Assembly: GCF_023954305.1 (NCBI RefSeq)
Contig: NZ_JAMLIG010000001.1
Coordinates: forward strand, 2,108,001 to 2,172,000
Reading direction: 5' to 3'
Source: Mesorhizobium sp.
GTDB lineage: Bacteria; Pseudomonadota; Alphaproteobacteria; Rhizobiales; Rhizobiaceae
DNA: 64,000 nt
In this document: positions 1 to 8,719 of the stretch, in pieces
Position numbering within the stretch: position 1 is the first letter of the stretch
Layout of the letters: the number at the start of each line of letters is the position of its first letter
The notes under the pieces: generated by a model
Told to the model about the DNA's origin: nothing
Databases searched by the model: none
What the model saw: only the letters and a program-made list of their open reading frames with translations
Made by a program: the position numbers and the translations under genes

Positions 1-105
1 AAAGCCGGCGACGAGGCCCGCGATCGAGAGCGCCGCGCCGAGCCGCAGGACATGTCGCGCCACAGCGCGCGAGAGGCTGAGGGGCTGGTGGGTTGCGGTG
101 ATCAT
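1..105 (-). CDS. Partial exported protein, probably LolA-type lipoprotein carrier (N-terminus only)
   Basis: Only the first 35 codons lie in the window; the gene runs off the left edge. The start ATG (minus strand, at 105) has a clear AGGAGA ribosome site just upstream. The visible residues contain a basic, then hydrophobic stretch (RHVLRLGAALSIAGLVAGF), which fits a signal peptide. In Rhizobiales the gene directly downstream of ftsK is commonly the periplasmic outer-membrane lipoprotein carrier LolA, and the position and signal sequence agree. The identity rests on that gene order, because no LolA-specific residues are visible. Confidence 0.45.
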   Translation of the reverse strand, partial: MITATHQPLSLSRAVARHVLRLGAALSIAGLVAGF

Positions 106-186
106 CTGCGCCTGTCTCCTGTCGGTTCGTTGGGCGGATAGGCTTCCAGTTGGGCTTTAGTTGGGCGCCGCCAAGGCAGCCGGCCA

Positions 187-2766
187 CTACATCTTGTCCT
201 TCTCGGTCGGCACCAGGATTTCGCGCTTGCCGGCGTGATTGGCCGGGCCGACGATGCCTTCCTTTTCCATCTTCTCGATGATCGAGGCGGCGCGGTTGTA
301 GCCGATGCCGAGCCGGCGCTGGATATAGCTGGTCGACGCCTTGCCGTCCTGCAGCACCACGGCCACCGCCTGGTCATAGGGATCCTCGGACTCCTCGAAT
401 ACACCCGAAACGCCGCCGCCGCCCGATCCGTTCCGTCCGCCGCCATCCTCGTCGTCCTCGCCGTCGTCCTCGGTGATGGCGTCGAGATATTGCGGCACGC
501 CCTGCAGCTTGAGGTGATTGACGACCTTCTCGACCTCGTCGTCGGCGACGAAGGGGCCGTGGACGCGCTGGATGCGCCCGCCGCCGGCCATGTAGAGCAT
601 GTCGCCCATGCCGAGCAGCTGCTCGGCCCCCTGCTCGCCCAGAATGGTGCGGCTGTCGATCTTCGACGTCACCTGGAAGGAGATGCGGGTCGGGAAGTTC
701 GCCTTGATCGTGCCGGTGATGACGTCGACCGACGGACGCTGCGTGGCCATGATGACGTGGATGCCGGCGGCGCGAGCCATCTGCGCCAGGCGCTGGACAG
801 CGCCTTCGATGTCCTTGCCCGCGACCATCATCAGGTCGGCCATCTCGTCGATGATGACGACGATATAGGGCATCGGATCGAGGTCGAGATGCTCTGTCTC
901 GTAGATCGCCTCGCCGGTCTCGCGATCGAAGCCGGTCTGGACGGTGCGGGCGATGCGCTCGCCCTTCCGCGACGCCTCGGCGACACGGGCGTTGAAACCG
1001 TCGATGTTGCGCACGCCCACCTTGGACATCTTGCGGTAGCGGTCCTCCATCTCGCGCACGGTCCATTTGAGCGCGACGACGGCCTTCTTCGGATCGGTGA
1101 CGACCGGGGTCAGCAGATGCGGAATGCCGTCATAGACGGAGAGTTCCAGCATCTTCGGGTCGATCATGATCAGCCGGCACTGGTCGGGGGTCATGCGGTA
1201 GAGCAAGGACAGGATCATCGTGTTGATCGCCACCGACTTGCCCGAGCCGGTGGTGCCGGCGACCAGTACGTGCGGCATCTTGGCGATGTCGACGATGACG
1301 GCCTCGCCGTTGATCGTCTTGCCCAGAGCCAGCGCGAGACGTGCCTTGGTCTGCTCGAAATCGCGGCTGGCGAGGATCTCGCGCAGGTAGACGGTCTCGC
1401 GCTTCGAGTTGGGCAGCTCGATGCCGATGGCGTTGCGGCCGGGGACGACGGCGACGCGGCAGGCGATCGCGCTCATCGAGCGGGCGATGTCGTCGGCCAG
1501 GCCGATGACGCGGGACGATTTGATGCCCGGCGCGGGCTCCAGTTCGTAAAGGGTGACGACCGGTCCGGGACGGACATGGATGATCTCGCCCTTGACGCCG
1601 AAATCCTCAAGCACGCCTTCGAGCAGGCGGGCGTTCTGCTCCAGCGCGTCCTTGGACAGCGAGGGATCCTTCGAGACGTTCTTCGGCTCGGACAGGAAAT
1701 GGATCGGCGGCATCTCGAAGGCGTCGCTCGACAGCATCGAAGCCTGCGCCTCGCGTTTGACGCGCGATCCCTGGACGGGTCGCGGCGCTGGCGCGGCGAC
1801 GCGGGCGGCGCCCGCGGCGGGCGCTTGACGGCCGGTGGCGGGTAACGGCACGGCATCGGCGAAATCCGCCTCGTCCTCGTCTTCGACGTCGCTCTCGTCG
1901 TCGAACCGCGCGGGCGCCGGCATCGCCGGCTGCATCTCGAAACCGGGCTCGATGCGCTGCGACGAACGGGCGGGCGCGGCCTCGCGCCGCGCCGCGACCG
2001 CCGGTTCCGGCAGTCGCCGGTCGTGCGTCCGGCCGACATGGCGGCGGATCCAGGCGCGAGCGGACAGCCAGATGTGGACGACGGCGCCGAGCGCGGCCAT
2101 GCCCCCGCCGATTTCGTCATCGTCGTCTTCGGCATAGAGCGGGTCGTCCTCGCCCGCCTTGTGCGATGCCGTCCCGTGGGAGGAGGTCGCCTGCCTGCCG
2201 ATAAGACCGGACGCGAAGGCCAGAAGCCAGAGCGAGGGTCCGGCGAGCAGGAGTGCGATAATGGCTGCCGCGATGCCCGTCGGGTAGCCGCCGAGCGCGA
2301 GAGACGGCAGTTTCAGCACGACGTCGCCGAAGACGCCGCCGAGGCCGGACGGCAGCGGCCAGCTCGCCGGAGGCTCGATGCAGCCGACCACGCCGGCCGT
2401 CAGGACGGAGGCGCCAAACCAGGCGAGCGCGCGCCGCGGCATGCGGTCGACGCCGCGGGCCGAGACGAAGAGGATGCCCCAGGCCAGCAGCGGCAGGAGG
2501 GTGATCAACGCCGCCAGACCGAAGAATTGCATGGCGATGTCGGAATAGACGGCGCCCGGATAGCCGAGCGCGTTGGTGACGGGATTGTCGGTGGCATGGC
2601 TGAAGCTCGGGTCCTGGACATTCCAGGTGGCGAGGCTGCCGACTCCGGCAACGGCCAGGAGAACCAGCGCCAGTCCGCCCAGGCGCTCCGCCTGCCTGCG
2701 GGCAAACGCCGCAAGGCCTGCGCCGCTGTCCATCAGGGCGGAACCGGTCGGACTTGAGGAGCGCAT
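187..2766 (-). CDS. ftsK: DNA translocase FtsK
   Basis: Septum-anchored ATPase that pumps chromosome ends apart during division and activates XerCD at dif. The 859-residue product has the full FtsK plan: an N-terminal membrane domain with 4-5 hydrophobic segments (about residues 30-190), a Pro/Ala- and acid-rich linker (about 200-350, including DDDDE), the RecA-like motor with Walker A GTTGSGKS near residue 505 and Walker B YIVVIIDEMADL near 635, and a C-terminal gamma winged helix (about 790-855, ending ILVPTEKDKM). The ATG at 2766 is taken as start; an in-frame ATG at 2733 (MDSGAG) is possible. A CtrA-type site lies about 80 bp upstream. The probable lolA gene follows 81 bp downstream. Confidence 0.96.
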   Translation of the reverse strand: MRSSSPTGSALMDSGAGLAAFARRQAERLGGLALVLLAVAGVGSLATWNVQDPSFSHATDNPVTNALGYPGAVYSDIAMQFFGLAALITLLPLLAWGILFVSARGVDRMPRRALAWFGASVLTAGVVGCIEPPASWPLPSGLGGVFGDVVLKLPSLALGGYPTGIAAAIIALLLAGPSLWLLAFASGLIGRQATSSHGTASHKAGEDDPLYAEDDDDEIGGGMAALGAVVHIWLSARAWIRRHVGRTHDRRLPEPAVAARREAAPARSSQRIEPGFEMQPAMPAPARFDDESDVEDEDEADFADAVPLPATGRQAPAAGAARVAAPAPRPVQGSRVKREAQASMLSSDAFEMPPIHFLSEPKNVSKDPSLSKDALEQNARLLEGVLEDFGVKGEIIHVRPGPVVTLYELEPAPGIKSSRVIGLADDIARSMSAIACRVAVVPGRNAIGIELPNSKRETVYLREILASRDFEQTKARLALALGKTINGEAVIVDIAKMPHVLVAGTTGSGKSVAINTMILSLLYRMTPDQCRLIMIDPKMLELSVYDGIPHLLTPVVTDPKKAVVALKWTVREMEDRYRKMSKVGVRNIDGFNARVAEASRKGERIARTVQTGFDRETGEAIYETEHLDLDPMPYIVVIIDEMADLMMVAGKDIEGAVQRLAQMARAAGIHVIMATQRPSVDVITGTIKANFPTRISFQVTSKIDSRTILGEQGAEQLLGMGDMLYMAGGGRIQRVHGPFVADDEVEKVVNHLKLQGVPQYLDAITEDDGEDDEDGGGRNGSGGGGVSGVFEESEDPYDQAVAVVLQDGKASTSYIQRRLGIGYNRAASIIEKMEKEGIVGPANHAGKREILVPTEKDKM

Positions 2767-2844
2767 GGAGAACCCCGTCTTGATCGCGCGATAAGGCGCC
2801 GGATCGCACGGCGCGCAGTGTCGGCGAAGGTATCGGGGGGATGG

Positions 2845-2861
2845 TTAAGGGCGCATTAACC
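2845..2861. promoter_or_regulatory. CtrA-type binding site upstream of ftsK
   Basis: TTAA-N7-TTAACC, an exact match to the alphaproteobacterial CtrA consensus TTAA-N7-TTAA, lies 79-95 bp upstream of the ftsK start. It sits inside a perfect inverted repeat, ATGGTTAA / TTAACCAT (2841-2863). CtrA controls division genes in Caulobacter and several Rhizobiales, so control of ftsK is plausible. Binding is inferred from sequence only. Confidence 0.55.
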
Positions 2862-2874
2862 ATGCGGCCGCGCA

Positions 2875-2902
2875 CAAGAAAAAGCCCGGCCGAAGCCGGG
2901 CT
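2875..2902 (-). terminator. Rho-independent terminator of amtB
   Basis: Perfect 8-bp stem AGCCCGGC / GCCGGGCT with a 4-nt loop, followed on the minus strand by TTTTTC. It lies about 70 bp past the amtB stop. Confidence 0.8.
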
Positions 2903-2972
2903 AGTCGCGACGGCCAGGCCGTCGTCGGGAGGACGCCGGCGCGGACGTTGGCCGCGCCGGGAATGTCTCGTC

Positions 2973-4352
2973 TTACGAGTGGTAGGCCACTTCGCCGTGC
3001 GAGGTGAGGTCGAGGCCCTGCTGCTCGGCCTCGACGGCCGGACGCAGGCCGACGATCAGGTCGACAACCTTGTAGAGGATCGCCGAACCGATGCCGCACC
3101 AGACGATCGTGACCAGCACGGCCTGGATCTGGATCCAGGTCTGGGCCGCCGCGGACAGGTCGCCATAGCCGATGCCGCCGAACGATTCGGAGTTCAGGAT
3201 GCCGGTACCGATGGCGCCGATGATGCCGCCGATGCCGTGGATGCCGAACACGTCGAGCGAGTCGTCGTAGCCGAACTTGATCTTCACCACCGAGACGAAG
3301 AAGTAGCAGACCGCGCTCGCGACTGCGCCGAGAACGATCGCGCCGATCGGTCCGACGAAGCCGGCCGCCGGGGTGACGGCGACGAGGCCGGCGACGAGGC
3401 CGGAGGCCGCGCCCAGCATGGAGGCCTTGCCGCGGATCAGACCTTCGATGACCACCCAGGCGACGATCGCGCCGGCCGTGGCAGTGAAGGTGTTGATCAT
3501 GGCGAGTGCCGCGCCGCCGGTCGCTTCGAGGTTGGAGCCGGCGTTGAAGCCGAACCAGCCGACCCACAGCATCGAAGCGCCGACCATGGTCAAGGTCATC
3601 GAGTGCGGGGCCATGTTGTCCTTGCCGTAGCCGACACGCTTGCCGACCAGGATCGAGCCCATCAGAGCCGCGATACCGGCGTTGATGTGGACGACCGTGC
3701 CGCCGGCGAAGTCAAGCGCGCCCCAGCCGTAGAGCAGACCGTCCGAATCCCACACCATGTGGGCGATCGGGAAGTAGACGACCGTGACCCAGAGGACGAC
3801 GAAGAGCAGCACGGCGCGGAACTTGATGCGCTCGGCGAAGGCGCCGACGATCAGGGCCGGGGTGATGCAGGCGAAGGTCATCTGGAAGCAGATGAAGACA
3901 TATTCGGGGATGACAACGCCGGCGGTGAAGGTCGCGGCCTGGCTGTCCGCAGTCACGCCGGAGAGGAAGGCTTTGCCGAGACCGCCCCAATAGGCGCTGG
4001 GCGCGTCACCGAAAGCCATCGAGTAGCCCCAGAACACCCAGACGATGATCACGGTGGCCGTGATCATGGTGCACTGCATCAGTACGGACAGCATGTTCTT
4101 GGAGCGGACGAGACCGCCATAGAACAGGGCCAGGCCGGGCAGGATCATGAACAGGACGAGGATGGTCGAGACCATCATCCAGGCGGTATCGCCCTTGTCC
4201 ATCGTCGGAGCCGGCGCCGCGGCAGCGGCCGCGTCGGTCGCGGCGGGAGCGGCTTCCTGGGCGAAAGCGGCGAGAGTCCCCATCGCCCCCAGGGCGAGCG
4301 CGCCGAGCGCCGCCGTGCGCGCCATGGGCGCAATTCGTTTCATTATGGTCAT
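2973..4352 (-). CDS. amtB: Ammonium transporter AmtB
   Basis: Inner-membrane ammonium channel of 459 residues. A cleavable signal (AAFAQEA) and an Ala/Pro-rich segment precede the core of about 11 membrane helices. The family sequence is evident from TAWMMVSTILVLFMILPGLALF through FGIHGIGGIIGAIGTGI, with the histidine-containing pore motif. The ATG at 4352 is chosen because GGAGAG lies 6 nt upstream; an ATG four codons earlier (4364) overlaps that ribosome site. It follows glnK by about 30 bp, the standard operon in which the PII protein plugs the channel when nitrogen is plentiful. The likely control is the NtrC/sigma-54 promoter upstream of glnK. Confidence 0.95.
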   Translation of the reverse strand: MTIMKRIAPMARTAALGALALGAMGTLAAFAQEAAPAATDAAAAAAPAPTMDKGDTAWMMVSTILVLFMILPGLALFYGGLVRSKNMLSVLMQCTMITATVIIVWVFWGYSMAFGDAPSAYWGGLGKAFLSGVTADSQAATFTAGVVIPEYVFICFQMTFACITPALIVGAFAERIKFRAVLLFVVLWVTVVYFPIAHMVWDSDGLLYGWGALDFAGGTVVHINAGIAALMGSILVGKRVGYGKDNMAPHSMTLTMVGASMLWVGWFGFNAGSNLEATGGAALAMINTFTATAGAIVAWVVIEGLIRGKASMLGAASGLVAGLVAVTPAAGFVGPIGAIVLGAVASAVCYFFVSVVKIKFGYDDSLDVFGIHGIGGIIGAIGTGILNSESFGGIGYGDLSAAAQTWIQIQAVLVTIVWCGIGSAILYKVVDLIVGLRPAVEAEQQGLDLTSHGEVAYHS

Positions 4353-4382
4353 GCTTCTCTCCATGAAATCGGGATTGGCGGC

Positions 4383-4721
4383 TTAGAGCGCGTCGTTGTC
4401 GGTTTCGCCGGTGCGGATGCGCACGGCCTGCTCGATCGGGTAGACGAAGATTTTGCCGTCGCCGATCTGGCCGGTCTTGGCCGCGGCGGAAATGGCCTCG
4501 ACGGCCTTCTCCGCCATGTCCGAGCTCACCGCGATCTCGATCTTGAGCTTGGGGAGGAAGCTCACGGCGTATTCCGCGCCGCGATAGATTTCCGTGTGCC
4601 CCTTCTGACGCCCATAACCTTTGACTTCGGTGACGGTCAGGCCCTGGATCCCGACGCCGGTCAGCGCTTCGCGAACCTCGTCGAGCTTGAACGGCTTGAT
4701 GATTGCCATCACGATTTTCAT
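4383..4721 (-). CDS. glnK: Nitrogen regulatory protein PII (GlnK)
   Basis: 112-residue trimeric PII signal protein that senses 2-oxoglutarate and ATP/ADP and blocks AmtB. The T-loop motif EIYRGAEYAV puts the uridylylated tyrosine exactly at Tyr51, and the C-terminal signature GKIFVYPIEQAVRIRTGE is complete. It is the first gene of the glnK-amtB operon. The short leader contains a near-consensus sigma-54 promoter (4806-4821), so expression under nitrogen limitation through NtrC is expected. Linkage to amtB marks it as GlnK rather than GlnB. Confidence 0.96.
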   Translation of the reverse strand: MKIVMAIIKPFKLDEVREALTGVGIQGLTVTEVKGYGRQKGHTEIYRGAEYAVSFLPKLKIEIAVSSDMAEKAVEAISAAAKTGQIGDGKIFVYPIEQAVRIRTGETDNDAL

Positions 4722-4805
4722 TAGGCTTCACCCTTTACTGGTGCGGGTCCCCCGCGTTTCGTCCATCGCCGGCGCCCGAAGACGGCGGAGACTGACGCAC
4801 GCAGA

Positions 4806-4821
4806 TTCAAGGTCCGTGCCA
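4806..4821 (-). promoter_or_regulatory. Candidate sigma-54 promoter for glnK-amtB
   Basis: The minus strand reads TGGCACG-N4-TTGAA, which matches the sigma-54 consensus TGGCACG-N4-TTGCW except at the C of the -12 element. It lies about 85 bp upstream of the glnK start, a normal leader length. The mismatch at a conserved base lowers confidence. Confidence 0.45.
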
Positions 4822-4890
4822 ACTGGCGCGGAGCCGCTTAAGCCAATGAAATCCTTGTGGATGCGCGGCGCCTGCTAGGCTGCCTGCTTT

Positions 4891-4923
4891 TTGTGCATTC
4901 GTACAATGCCTAAAAAATAGGCA
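4891..4923. promoter_or_regulatory. Nested inverted repeats upstream of glnK (possible enhancer)
   Basis: Three short inverted repeats are packed here: TTGTGC-N4-GTACAA (one mismatch), GCATT-N5-AATGC (perfect) and TGCCTA-N5-TAGGCA (perfect). They lie 70-115 bp upstream of the sigma-54-like promoter, where an NtrC enhancer is expected, but they do not match the classical NtrC sequence well. The last could instead be a weak terminator for tesB. Confidence 0.3.
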
Positions 4924-4938
4924 GAGATTAAGGAAGGG

Positions 4939-5811
4939 TTACGAGTTCTGCTTGGTTCGCAGGCGGATGAGTCCCTCCTGGGCAACGGAGGCGACCAGAG
5001 TGCCGTCGCGCGCATAGAGGGCGCCGCGCGTGAAGCCGCGCGAGCCGGAGGTGGAGGGGCTGTCCTGGGTGTAGAGCAGCCAGTCGTCCAGCCGGTTCGG
5101 GCGATGGAACCACATCGCATGGTCGAGGCTCGCCGCCTGGATGTCGGGATCGGCCAGGAAACGGCCATGGGCGAAGGTGGAGGTGTCGAGCAGCGTCATG
5201 TCGGAAAGATAGGCGAGCACCGCCGCCTGAATCCGACGGTCGTCGACCACCTCCTCCCGGACGCGGACCCAGCTGTTCTGGCGCGGCTCGAGCTTCTCGC
5301 GGCTGGTGTAATGATCGAGATCGAGCGGCCTGAACTCGATCGGCCGTTCGCGCTGCCAGAAGCGGGCGATGCCGGCCGGGATCCGGTCTGCGTAGCGTTC
5401 GATGATCTCGCGCTGGCTGAGCAGCTCGTCAGGGCCCGGAATGTCGAGCGGCATCGCGACCTGGAAGTCCAGACCTTCCTCGTCGAACTGGAACGAGGCT
5501 TCCAGCGAGAAGATCGCCTTGCCGTGCTGGATCGCGGTGACGCGGCGCGTCGTGAAGGAGCTTCCGTCCCTGATGCGCTCGACCTGATAGATGATCGGTA
5601 TCGCCGGATCGCCAGGCAGCATGAAATAGCAATGCAGGGAGTGCACGTAGCGCTCCCCCTCGACGCATCGCTGGGCCGCGACCAGCGCCTGGGCGATAAC
5701 CTGTCCGCCGAACACGCGCTGCCAGGAGGTCCTGGGGCTGCGACCACGAAACAGGTTGTGTTCCAGCTGCTCGAGTTCGAGAATGGATTGAATCGTCTGC
5801 GGTTCGGCCAT
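4939..5811 (-). CDS. tesB: Acyl-CoA thioesterase II (TesB family)
   Basis: Cytoplasmic double-hotdog enzyme that hydrolyses medium- and long-chain acyl-CoA. The 290-residue product matches the family length (E. coli TesB is 286) and has its signatures: LFRGRSPRTSWQRVFGGQV near the N-terminus and the terminal VASVAQEGLIRLR. The ATG at 5811 (MAEPQTIQ) is preferred: an in-frame ATG 87 bp upstream would add 29 residues rich in Pro and His that the family does not have. It is divergent from the UbiH-type gene, with about 105 bp between the starts. Confidence 0.9.
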   Translation of the reverse strand: MAEPQTIQSILELEQLEHNLFRGRSPRTSWQRVFGGQVIAQALVAAQRCVEGERYVHSLHCYFMLPGDPAIPIIYQVERIRDGSSFTTRRVTAIQHGKAIFSLEASFQFDEEGLDFQVAMPLDIPGPDELLSQREIIERYADRIPAGIARFWQRERPIEFRPLDLDHYTSREKLEPRQNSWVRVREEVVDDRRIQAAVLAYLSDMTLLDTSTFAHGRFLADPDIQAASLDHAMWFHRPNRLDDWLLYTQDSPSTSGSRGFTRGALYARDGTLVASVAQEGLIRLRTKQNS

Positions 5812-5918
5812 GATGGTGCTGATTCCGTGGGCATGTGCCCTGACAAGGGCCGAATGAGGCATTCGGACAGGTGGCGGCGGGATGTCAAGGCCGCCCAACC
5901 GTCCGAGGAGGACTGGAC

Positions 5919-7169
5919 ATGGCGGAAACCAACGAAGCCGAGACGGCGTCCGGCGCCCGACTCGACGTGCTGATCGCCGGCGCGGGCTATGTCGGCCTTG
6001 CCACCGCGGTGGCGATCGTCGAGGCGCGCCCGTCGCTCAAGGTCACGGTCGTCGATGCCGCCCCGGCGGAGGCCTGGCGCAGGGACGGCCGCTCCTCGGC
6101 GATCGCGGCCGCCGCCTGCCGGATGCTGGAGCGGCTCGGCTGCTGGGCCGAGATCGAGCCGCAGGCGCAGGCGATCACCGAGATGATCGTCACCGATTCG
6201 CGCACGGCCGACCCGGTGCGGCCGGTGTTCCTCACCTTCGGCGGCGAGATCGCTCCGGGCGAGCCGTTCGCCCACATGGTCGACAACAAGGTGCTCAACG
6301 GCGCTTTGCGCAAGCGGGCGGCGGCGCTCGGCATCGACATCATCGAAGGCGTCGCGGTCGACCATTTCGCGGCCGGTCCATCGCAGGTTTCCGTGGCGCT
6401 GGCCGACGGAATCACGATCGACACGAGGCTGCTGGTCGCGGCCGACGGCGTCCGCTCGAAGCTGCGCGACATGGCCGGCATCAAGACCGTGCACTGGGAC
6501 TACGGCCAGTCGGGCATCGTCTGCACCGTGGCGCACGAGCGGCCGCACCACGGCCGCGCCGAAGAGCATTTCCTGCCCGCCGGACCGTTCGCCATCCTGC
6601 CGCTGACGGGCAACCGCTCGTCGATCGTCTGGACGGAACGCACCGAGGACGCGAACCGGATCGTCGCCGAGGACGACCTCGTTTTCGAGACGGAACTCGA
6701 GCAGCGTTTCGGCCTCAAGCTCGGCGAGATCCGCGTCGAGGGCGGCCGCAAGGCCTGGCCGCTGGGGCTGACGCTGGCACGCGCCTTCGTCGCGCCGCGC
6801 TTCGCCCTGGCGGGGGACGCCGCCCACGGCATCCATCCCATCGCGGGCCAGGGGCTGAACATGGGGTTTAGGGACGCCGCCGCGCTGGCCGAGGTGATCG
6901 TCGAGGCCGACCGCATGGGCCAGGACATCGGCGCGCTCGACGTGCTGCAGCAGTACGAGCGCTGGCGGCGCTTCGACACGGTGCAGATGGGGATCACGAC
7001 GGACGTCCTGAACCGTCTGTTCTCCAACGATATCGGGCCGCTGAGAGCGCTGCGCGACTTCGGCCTCGGCCTGGTCGACCGGATGCCACGGATGAAGAAC
7101 TACTTCATCGGCCAGGCGTCTGGCATCAGCCCCGCCGCACCACGGCTGCTCAGGGGCGAAGCGATCTGA
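5919..7169 (+). CDS. UbiH/UbiF-family FAD-dependent hydroxylase (ubiquinone biosynthesis)
   Basis: 416-residue flavin monooxygenase, probably hydroxylating a ring position of the ubiquinone precursor. It has the dinucleotide fold LIAGAGYVGLATAV near the N-terminus, the conserved DG motif (VAADGVRSKLRD, about residue 180), and the second FAD-binding motif ALAGDAAHGIHPIAGQGLNMG near 300. The ATG at 5919 has GAGGAG 8 nt upstream; an upstream in-frame ATG has no ribosome site. Which ring position it acts on cannot be told from sequence. The terminal RLLRGEAI is typical of rhizobial members. Confidence 0.85.
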   Translation: MAETNEAETASGARLDVLIAGAGYVGLATAVAIVEARPSLKVTVVDAAPAEAWRRDGRSSAIAAAACRMLERLGCWAEIEPQAQAITEMIVTDSRTADPVRPVFLTFGGEIAPGEPFAHMVDNKVLNGALRKRAAALGIDIIEGVAVDHFAAGPSQVSVALADGITIDTRLLVAADGVRSKLRDMAGIKTVHWDYGQSGIVCTVAHERPHHGRAEEHFLPAGPFAILPLTGNRSSIVWTERTEDANRIVAEDDLVFETELEQRFGLKLGEIRVEGGRKAWPLGLTLARAFVAPRFALAGDAAHGIHPIAGQGLNMGFRDAAALAEVIVEADRMGQDIGALDVLQQYERWRRFDTVQMGITTDVLNRLFSNDIGPLRALRDFGLGLVDRMPRMKNYFIGQASGISPAAPRLLRGEAI

Positions 7170-7271
7170 CGGGCCGCCTGGTCCCTGCCGCAAAGCGGCA
7201 TGGACCGGACGATGCAATGCGCTATGTTCTCCCTGCCGGAGCGACCAGGCTAAAAGCAGAGGAGAAAGCCC

Positions 7272-7697
7272 ATGGACCGTCATGCCACAGCCAACTGGAA
7301 GGGCAATCTGAAGGAGGGCTCAGGCACGCTCGACACGCAAAGCGGTGCGCTGAAGGCGCTGCCCTATTCGTTCAAGGCGCGCTTCGAGGACGAGAGCGGC
7401 AAATCCGGCACCAATCCGGAGGAGCTGATCGCCGCCGCGCATGCCGGATGCTTCGCCATGCAGCTGTCGCATTTCCTCGCCGAGAACGGCACGCCGGCCG
7501 AGAATCTGGAGGCCAAGGCGGTGGTCACCCTGATTCCCGGAACCGGCATCACCGGCAGCGCGCTGACGCTGACCGGCAAGGTGCCGGGCATCGACGCGGC
7601 GACGTTCAAGGAACTGGCGGAGAAGGCCAAGGCGGGGTGCCCCGTGTCGAAAGCGCTCGGCGCGATCAACGTGACGCTCGACGCAAAGCTCGCCTGA
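7272..7697 (+). CDS. OsmC/Ohr-family peroxiredoxin
   Basis: 141-residue thiol peroxidase of the OsmC family, which reduces organic hydroperoxides. The two redox cysteines are present: Cys60 in AHAGCFAMQLS and Cys123 in AGCPVSKALG. The ATG has AGAGGAGA upstream. The gene ends at a bidirectional terminator shared with the convergent carD. The family contains both OsmC and Ohr branches; the motif around Cys60 points to OsmC. Confidence 0.9.
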   Translation: MDRHATANWKGNLKEGSGTLDTQSGALKALPYSFKARFEDESGKSGTNPEELIAAAHAGCFAMQLSHFLAENGTPAENLEAKAVVTLIPGTGITGSALTLTGKVPGIDAATFKELAEKAKAGCPVSKALGAINVTLDAKLA

Positions 7698-7722
7698 GCG
7701 GAGGCCTTACCCAGGAAAGCAG

Positions 7723-7745
7723 AAACCCGGCCGCGAGGCCGGGCT
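7723..7745. terminator. Bidirectional terminator between osmC-type gene and carD
   Basis: CCCGGCC-GCGA-GGCCGGG, a perfect 7-bp stem with GNRA-type loop, is placed between two convergent genes. AGAAA precedes it and CTCCTTCATTTC follows, giving moderate U-rich tails in both directions. Confidence 0.65.
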
Positions 7746-7773
7746 CCTTCATTTCAGCCGGAGGCAGGACGGC

Positions 7774-8376
7774 TCAGGCCGCCTCTTCCTGCTCCGCGTC
7801 TACATCGGCGTCGGCGTCGGCTTCCGCCTCGTTGGCGGCTTTGGCGCCGCGCTTCGGACCCTTGTTCAGATTGACCTCGATCAGGCGGACGGCCTCGGTC
7901 TCGGACATCTTGTTGACGGCGGCGATCTCGCGCGCCATGCGGTCGAGCGCGGCCTCGTAGAGCTGCCGCTCGGAATAGGACTGCTCCGGCTGGTTCTCGG
8001 CGCGGTAGAGGTCGCGAACGACCTCGGAGATCGAGATCAGGTCGCCCGAATTGATCTTCGCGTCATATTCCTGGGCGCGGCGCGACCACATGGTGCGCTT
8101 CACGCGGGCGCGGCCCTGCACGACCTTCAGCGCGCGGTCGACATAGTCGGTCTCCGACAGCTTGCGCATGCCGATCGCCGCGGCCTTGGCGACGGGGACC
8201 TTCAGGCGCATCTTGTCTTTCTGGAAATCGATGACGAACAGTTCAAGCTTGTGGCCTGCGACCTCCTGCTCGTCGATCGAGACGATCTGGCCGACGCCGT
8301 GCGCGGGATAGACGATGAACTCGCCGGTCTTGAAACCGTTGCGCGCTGCCGAACTCTTCTTCTGCGGAATTGCCAT
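7774..8376 (-). CDS. carD: CarD/CdnL-family RNA polymerase-binding regulator
   Basis: 200-residue global transcription factor that binds the RNA polymerase beta subunit and stabilises open complexes. Residues about 14-75 form the RNAP-interaction (Tudor-like) domain (KTGEFIVYPAHGVGQIVSI). Residues about 80-165 form the helical DNA-binding part, with the conserved RAQEYDAKINSGDLISISEVVRDL. The C-terminus is an acidic low-complexity tail (EADADADVDAEQEEAA). The ribosome site AGGAG lies 11 nt upstream of the ATG. Homologues support rRNA transcription and the stringent response in Alphaproteobacteria. Confidence 0.93.
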   Translation of the reverse strand: MAIPQKKSSAARNGFKTGEFIVYPAHGVGQIVSIDEQEVAGHKLELFVIDFQKDKMRLKVPVAKAAAIGMRKLSETDYVDRALKVVQGRARVKRTMWSRRAQEYDAKINSGDLISISEVVRDLYRAENQPEQSYSERQLYEAALDRMAREIAAVNKMSETEAVRLIEVNLNKGPKRGAKAANEAEADADADVDAEQEEAA

Positions 8377-8719
8377 TACGCTTCAAACTCCTGTTCGTGT
8401 CTACCGGGACGTGCCGGGAGACCTCGTGCTGCGGCCCGGTCGCGGGCCATGCGCTATGCGGGACATGGCAGAACGATTTCGGGAAAGGCGGCGTACGCGC
8501 GCAAACATAGCGCGACGCCCGGATCGCCCTGGTCCGAAATCTGTTCAAACCTTTCGATGAGTCAGGCTCAGCGCCATTAAGAGACGTCGTGTCACCAGCA
8601 TGTGTTGGCTTAAGTAACATAATTTCGCGCGGAAATCAACAATTTGCCGCATGCGCGAAGGCGCCGCAGCCGGATTCGGCGCGGTGAAGGTTAACCCGGT
8701 CGATGACGCCCGGCCCTTG
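8377..8719. other. Intergenic region upstream of carD
   Basis: 343 bp without a recognisable gene. The part near 8600-8645 is AT-rich (AAGTAACATAATTTCG) and is the likely carD promoter region. The side next to fdxA holds an isolated GGTTAACC-type half site (8690-8697). No RNA gene or clear terminator for fdxA was seen. Confidence 0.5.

Noticed and set aside
235..1845. Long open frame opposite ftsK
   Set aside because: It is a high-GC shadow of ftsK with His/Asp/Gly-biased composition and no ribosome site.
2841..4724. Long open frame opposite amtB-glnK
   Set aside because: Antisense shadow of two certain genes, rich in Asp/Gly/Arg, no recognisable domain.
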